64,000 bases of DNA from Achatina immaculata (Eukaryota > Mollusca > Gastropoda > Stylommatophora > Achatinidae), in the NCBI GenBank assembly GCA_009760885.1, contig CM019697.1:26190210-26254209 (forward strand), read 5' to 3'. This document shows, in pieces, positions 62,101 through 64,000 of this stretch (its first letter is position 1; each line of letters opens with the position of its first letter). The position numbers and the translations under genes were made by a program. A model generated the notes under the pieces. It was not told the origin of the DNA. It worked only from the letters and a program-made list of their open reading frames with translations, and searched no databases.

Positions 62101-63045
62101 ATACAAATTTTTTTCTATAAGCACTGACATGTCAAGACACAGCTGAAGGTTGCGAGCAAGAGCCAAACCAGAGGGCCTCATCACAGTGGCCAAATCAGAC
62201 GCACACAACTCCATCAAACAACACCTCGAGGAACAACTGCTCAACCAAACAATCTGCTGTAAATATTTCTCTGAACTTAGAACATCTCCTCCACTGAGAC
62301 TGAAAACAAAAGTGAGGAGAACATAGAACATCTCTGTGGAGGCTGACAACAAAGTGAGGATAATATGGAACAATCTCCTCTGTGGAGACTGACAACAAAG
62401 TGAGGTGAACATAGAACATCTCCTCTGCTGAGACTGACAACAAAGTGAGGAGAACATAGAACATCTCCTCCATTCAGGCTAGCAATAAAGTGAGGTGTAA
62501 ACAAGCCTTTGTTCCCAAGTTATGCCCTGCCTCAAATAGATGTAAATAAGCCTCACCTCTTTGTTCCCAAGTTACGCCCTGCCTCAAACAGATGTAAATA
62601 AGCCTCACCTCTTTGTTCCCAAGTTATGCCCTATCTCAAACAGATGTAAATAAGCCTCACCTCTTTGTTCCCGAGTTATGCCCTATCTCAAATAGATGTA
62701 AATAAGCCTCACCTCTTTGTTCCCAAGTTATGCCCTGCCTCAAACAGATGTAAATAAGCCTCACCTCTTTGTTCCCAAGTTATGCCCTATCTCAAACAGA
62801 TGTAAATAAGCCTCACCTCTTTGTTCCCGAGTTATGCCCTATCTCAAATAGATGTAAATAAGCCTCGCCTCTTTGCTCCCAAGTTATGCCCTATCTCAAA
62901 TAGATGTAAATAAGCCTCACCTCTTTGTTCCCAAGTTATGCCCTGTCTCAAATGCCCTGGCCATAAATATCATAGCATTCCTGTCTCCAGCCTCTGCAGC
63001 CTGTATCATGTAATCAAGTCCTGTGTCAATCATTTCAGGTCTTTG
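47083..63045 (-). CDS. EEF2K: Eukaryotic elongation factor 2 kinase, C-terminal three exons
   Basis: eEF2K phosphorylates translation elongation factor 2 and slows peptide elongation; it is an atypical alpha-kinase controlled by calmodulin. Only its last 136 codons are here: exons 61601-61477 (or 63045-62921), 56217-56039 and 47189-47083, with phases 0, 2, 1 that chain without error (125+179+107 = 411 nt). The peptide has SEL1-like repeats (MIDTGLDYMIQAAEAGDRNA, ALYRTGGHGLEKN) and the family's characteristic end, EAAMAAMKGKLANTFYMLAE. The identification rests on this C-terminal pattern. The kinase domain and calmodulin-binding part lie beyond the right edge. Introns are 8.8 and 5.3 kb, filled with transposons and satellites. 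Confidence 0.88.
47420..47720. repeat. 29-bp minisatellite, about 10 copies
   Basis: Units with CACTACATATCCATGTCTGA and CCTGTCAGT, in the last EEF2K intron. Confidence 0.95.
47825..47990. repeat. 25-bp AT-rich repeat, about 6 copies
   Basis: Units with TATTATAAACAATCATAAAC and AGTCA. Confidence 0.95.
48110..49515. repeat. Degenerate 45-48 bp minisatellite, about 29 copies
   Basis: Units with GAAACTAACAGTGACTCCTA, GCAACACTCACATC and AAGTGAAAGTTGCT. The right third has lost the middle part and become a shorter unit. A block of about 180 bp repeats at 48780 and 48960 onward. Confidence 0.93.
49630..50834 (+). mobile_element. Decayed LINE, 5' part of the nest host
   Basis: Plus-strand coding in broken frames: NYRTVALISHASKILLKIII, VGFRQGRGSRDHIFNLRLIM, DYSKAFDFVQHQKLWEIMEK, QGQGCIFSPYLFNLYTENIM, IRYADDTVLLST, FEYLGSLLTNNGDTM and ASETWTLNKTAEKHINAFKY. 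YADD is the RT catalytic box. Many stops and frameshifts. Interrupted by a SINE fragment (50405-50505) and a mariner-type element (50837-55149); it continues at 55152. Confidence 0.88.
50400..50505 (-). mobile_element. SINE tail fragment inside the LINE
   Basis: Read on the minus strand: GGAAAATATGGGCACTAACA, CATATCCCTATGTGCC and a final GGTTACCTTTACC, similar to the tail of the SINE at 56712-57000. It interrupts the LINE between YADD and the EYLGS segment. Confidence 0.55.
51065..52251 (+). mobile_element. CR1/Jockey-like LINE fragment
   Basis: Different LINE lineage from the others: NNNTAGLDEISNKILRC, SYRPISILSTLSKPLEKHI, FRPKHSCHTALTKM, VFVDIKKA, NGIPQGSILGPLLFTIYIND and FADDCTV, then a C-terminal region (HLDYCSTVWDGCSMSHMKRL, YSLQKRAVKL). 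Open 51356-51790 and 51982-52263, broken between. 5'-truncated at about 51065, where it interrupts the mariner-type element; cut on the right by the Penelope-like element. Confidence 0.85.
52252..53535 (+). mobile_element. Penelope-like element, RT end plus GIY-YIG domain
   Basis: Starts within the RT part (HPEACKNSIPYSQLLRLRRI, then LVLPFHPHGQMVKKILYRHL) and runs through a linker with ILAHSHLKQSLTYVGTRK into the GIY-YIG endonuclease (NVIYIIVCKRCRITYTGETG, PNHRGKSDFLV). YTG replaces the YIG of the 5195 copy. Several stops and frameshifts (about 52365, 52552, 52686, 52980). The 3' UTR reaches 53535 and contains the hammerhead-like motif at 53466-53491. Confidence 0.85.
53540..53880 (+). mobile_element. 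LINE 3' end, second copy of the nest-host family
   Basis: Encodes FNIEEGWLVNRIKERKLKCF, GHIKRHDNLEKTVLEGYIMG, KRKRGRPKRRWLQDIVDNLQ and ends HKGHANE followed by a (GAAT)n tail. Open through its short length. It is a separate insertion from the copy completed at 55152-55445. Confidence 0.85.
54022..55083 (-). pseudogene. Mariner-type transposase pseudogene
   Basis: The N-terminal half is open at 55083-54388: helix-turn-helix region (VLSTKERIFLVEQVFRNGGR, VRNLLNKFHDTGTVEDAPRS, GRPAVSEEK) then FFSDEAWFHLSGYVN, which carries the first catalytic Asp. A frameshift near 54490 moves the GVWCAVS part to another frame, and a second lies before GIWPALSPDLNPLDYYLRGF (54022-54306), which carries the last DDD/E block. 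The middle QQDGATAH-type block is readable in a third frame near 54260. Inactive. Confidence 0.9.
55152..55447 (+). mobile_element. LINE 3' end, right part of the nest host
   Basis: Continuation of 49630-50834 after the mariner-type element: NIEEGWLVKRINQRKLKFFG, then frameshifts, IVDNLQMDASAAGHLAHNQE and AYRSAVREAKFCKAHANE, with a (GAAT)n tail at 55425-55442. Confidence 0.85.
55448..56038. other. EEF2K intron with two small repeats
   Basis: A repeat of about 70 bp at 55608-55745 (AACAACAGGTCACAGTTTCT) and one of about 40 bp at 55868-55965 (ATATAAAGTACAAGACATAG). No exon seen before 56039. Confidence 0.7.
56039..56217 (-). CDS. EEF2K: EEF2K penultimate exon
   Basis: 179 nt. Acceptor AAAACTGCAG ends at 56218, donor GTTAGA at 56038-56033. 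Encodes (R)SMSWVDAVHYYQLSIEQND, DEGGEYDSTMEDPLHQLLAQ, QAALYRTGGHGLEKNLQKA. The WxDAVHYY and LYRTGGxGLEKN parts are SEL1-like repeat helices conserved in eEF2K. Split codons (Arg before, Gly after) match the neighbouring exons. Confidence 0.9.
56440..56711. repeat. 28-31 bp minisatellite, left of the SINE
   Basis: Same family as the large array at 57005-60285: GGCACAAGACAAAGTGTGCT and ACAATAAA. The SINE at 56712 separates the two parts. Confidence 0.9.
56712..57000 (+). mobile_element. tRNA-derived SINE, best copy
   Basis: tRNA-like head with a pol III A box (TGGTTAGGTGAGTGG) and B box (GGTTCAGTCCC) about 35 bases apart, a T-run, a body with CCAGAGAAATCTGGGAAG, GTGATACTGACCATATCAC and TACGGGCCTAACAC, ending near TTTTACCTACC. 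Inserted in the minisatellite. Sense to plus, antisense to EEF2K. Confidence 0.8.
57005..60285. repeat. 28-bp AATAAA-containing minisatellite, about 115 copies
   Basis: Units with TGTGCTATAATAAAGACACA and ATACAAGG. Nearly every unit has AATAAA on the plus strand followed by GTGT-rich sequence, like a polyadenylation signal. A block of about 976 bp (57906 onward) repeats at 58882 onward. It lies in an EEF2K intron, where the transcript reads the complement (TGTCTTTATTATAG). Confidence 0.97.
60286..60513. other. EEF2K intron spacer, nothing recognised
   Basis: AT-rich unique sequence. Confidence 0.5.
61064..61476 (-). repeat. 52-bp exon-end/splice-donor array, copy A
   Basis: Eight tandem units directly downstream of the exon at 61477-61601. 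Each unit repeats about 30 bases of exon end (GGGCATAACTTGGGAACAAA then GAG), the donor GTGAGG, and about 20 intron bases (CTTATTTACATCTATTT). The first unit downstream has GCGAGG; the other donors keep GT. Confidence 0.93.
61477..61601 (-). CDS. EEF2K: EEF2K exon, copy A
   Basis: 125 nt. Acceptor TCTGTTTACAG ends at 61602, donor GTGAGG at 61476-61471. Encodes QRPEMIDTGLDYMIQAAEAG then DRNAMIFMARAFETGHNLGT and KR, a SEL1-like repeat of eEF2K. 125 is 2 mod 3, so using both copies breaks the frame. Identical to copy B. Confidence 0.88.
62508..62920 (-). repeat. 52-bp exon-end/splice-donor array, copy B
   Basis: Copy of 61064-61476, 1444 bp away. Confidence 0.93.
62921..63045 (-). CDS. EEF2K: EEF2K exon, copy B
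   Basis: Exact repeat of 61477-61601 with the same splice sites. First in transcript order within the window. Confidence 0.83.
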
Positions 63046-63401
63046 CTGTAAACAGAAAAGAGAAGAGACATGACTTTCTGACACAAACAAATGAGGGTCT
63101 GAAAATTAGAAATTTCATATTCATCATAACCATCATCATCAATCCTTATATTGGGCAAACATTCTGTAACACAATGCCCCAGTACATGCAAGTCCTCCTC
63201 TGGCTGGATGTGTAACTTTGTAAATGTTCCTTTAATTCTATGTAAGTGATCACATAACAGGAAGGCTATTAACCCTAGTGCAGTTACGGATGTTCTTACA
63301 CATTCCAAGTTACTACTAAGGACACATTAATATGTTCTGAGAATTATCTGCCCCTGGTGCTAACAATGTGTTAACACATCTCATATTTTACTAAACACTG
63401 C

Positions 63402-64000
63402 CATAGACTACTTTAATTACTCAACAGTTGGAGGAATCACAGAGACTATTATTAGTTCTATGGCCTAGCTTCAGCAAGCGGGACTTGTTACAACATTGTT
63501 ATGTTTAGTTAATGAGAGAAGAGGGTTCATCTGTCTGTATACATGTGTCTGTTGCTACAGTTCCAGCACTCATCTTATATCACATCCTGTAGTCTGTGGT
63601 CCTGTTACATTTACTGTATTGTATAATGAGATATTTCTTCTACTGTGGACAGAACATGAATTCACACAGATAAGGGTCTGATGGAGCTTCTTACAAATAG
63701 TGATAATGAAGAGGAAATGTTTGGTTCTGACAGTGAACAAGAAAATCAGAAAGCCATCATTATCAACCAGCAAGATGGGGGGCTACTGAGATAATGTTAT
63801 TTCAGCACTATCTGTCTTCTTCATCATCATAATCTGAGTTGAACAGTGAATATGAAATGCAACCAAAGTAGCAGAAATCTGATGCTATTTCATGGTCTTC
63901 AAATGATTTGAACCAACTTACTCATCTGTCTGACAGCTCCAGTTTAGGCTGTCATGCTAGTGTGAATTAAGAGAGTTCAATACCTGGCTGCTTTTCTTCA
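63402..64000. other. Right-edge sequence, unassigned
   Basis: No EEF2K exon is recognised. On the plus strand from 63681 an acidic reading (MELLTNSDNEEEMFGSDSEQ) and later Ser/Asp-coding stretches recall the acidic start of piggyBac-type transposases, but it is broken by stops and runs off the edge, so no call is made. Confidence 0.35.

Larger units (their letters stand above)
60514..63401. repeat. 1444-bp tandem duplication carrying an EEF2K exon
   Basis: Copy A 60514-61957, copy B 61958-63401; every stretch compared is identical. Each contains a unique part, a repeat of about 45 bp with 3-4 copies (AGACTGACAACAAAGTGAGG, 60840-61045), the 52-bp exon-end array, the 125-nt exon and 350 bases of intron. 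Confidence 0.95.

Noticed and set aside
63681..63795. Acidic N-terminus resembling a piggyBac transposase
   Set aside because: Broken by a stop after under 40 codons, no DDE motifs, runs off the window.

Overview
This is a 64 kb piece of an animal nuclear genome. It has spliced genes with GT-AG introns, AT-rich non-coding DNA, many non-LTR retrotransposons, Penelope-like elements, a mariner-type transposon, tRNA-derived SINEs and a very high load of minisatellites. The LINE families and the two host genes suggest a lophotrochozoan, most likely a mollusc. The species cannot be fixed from the sequence alone.

Two host genes are recognisable, both on the minus strand. (1) A complete sphingosine kinase gene runs from the ATG at 18671 to the stop at 2279. 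Six exons join with consistent phases into 744 codons (743 residues). It has the lipid-kinase motifs SGSGKA, SGDGL and PGGSGNAL and the sphingosine-binding ADVDFESE segment. (2) The 3' end of an eEF2 kinase (eEF2K) gene has its last three exons at 61601-61477 (repeated at 63045-62921), 56217-56039 and 47189-47083. They encode the C-terminal SEL1-like region; the alpha-kinase domain lies beyond the right edge. About 28 kb between the genes holds no recognised host gene.

Layout: 1-2.2 kb, SINE, minisatellite and a LINE. 2.3-18.7 kb, the sphingosine kinase gene with satellite-filled introns and two tandem segmental duplications (1366 and about 1526 bp), each carrying one exon. 18.9-29.4 kb, a 5'-truncated LINE with a 15-bp target-site duplication, then an amplified ladder of LINE 3' end, flank, SINE and a 26-27 bp satellite, then a 946-bp CpG-rich tandem duplication. 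29.7-42.1 kb, a series of minisatellites plus one LINE fragment. 42.2-43.8 kb, a LINE pseudogene. 44.2-46.3 kb, a 43-bp minisatellite. 46.5-63.4 kb, the eEF2K 3' end; its introns hold a four-level transposon nest (49.6-55.4 kb), a SINE, about 3.3 kb of an AATAAA-containing repeat, and a 1444-bp tandem duplication of one exon. 63.4-64 kb, unassigned.

The most unusual structure is at exon ends. In both genes the sequence over a real 5' splice site (exon end plus GT donor) has been amplified into a tandem array directly downstream in the intron, and the same exon lies inside a perfect kilobase-scale tandem duplication. All three duplicated exons have lengths of 2 mod 3, so including both copies would break the frame. 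They are either mutually exclusive alternatives or false duplications in the assembly.
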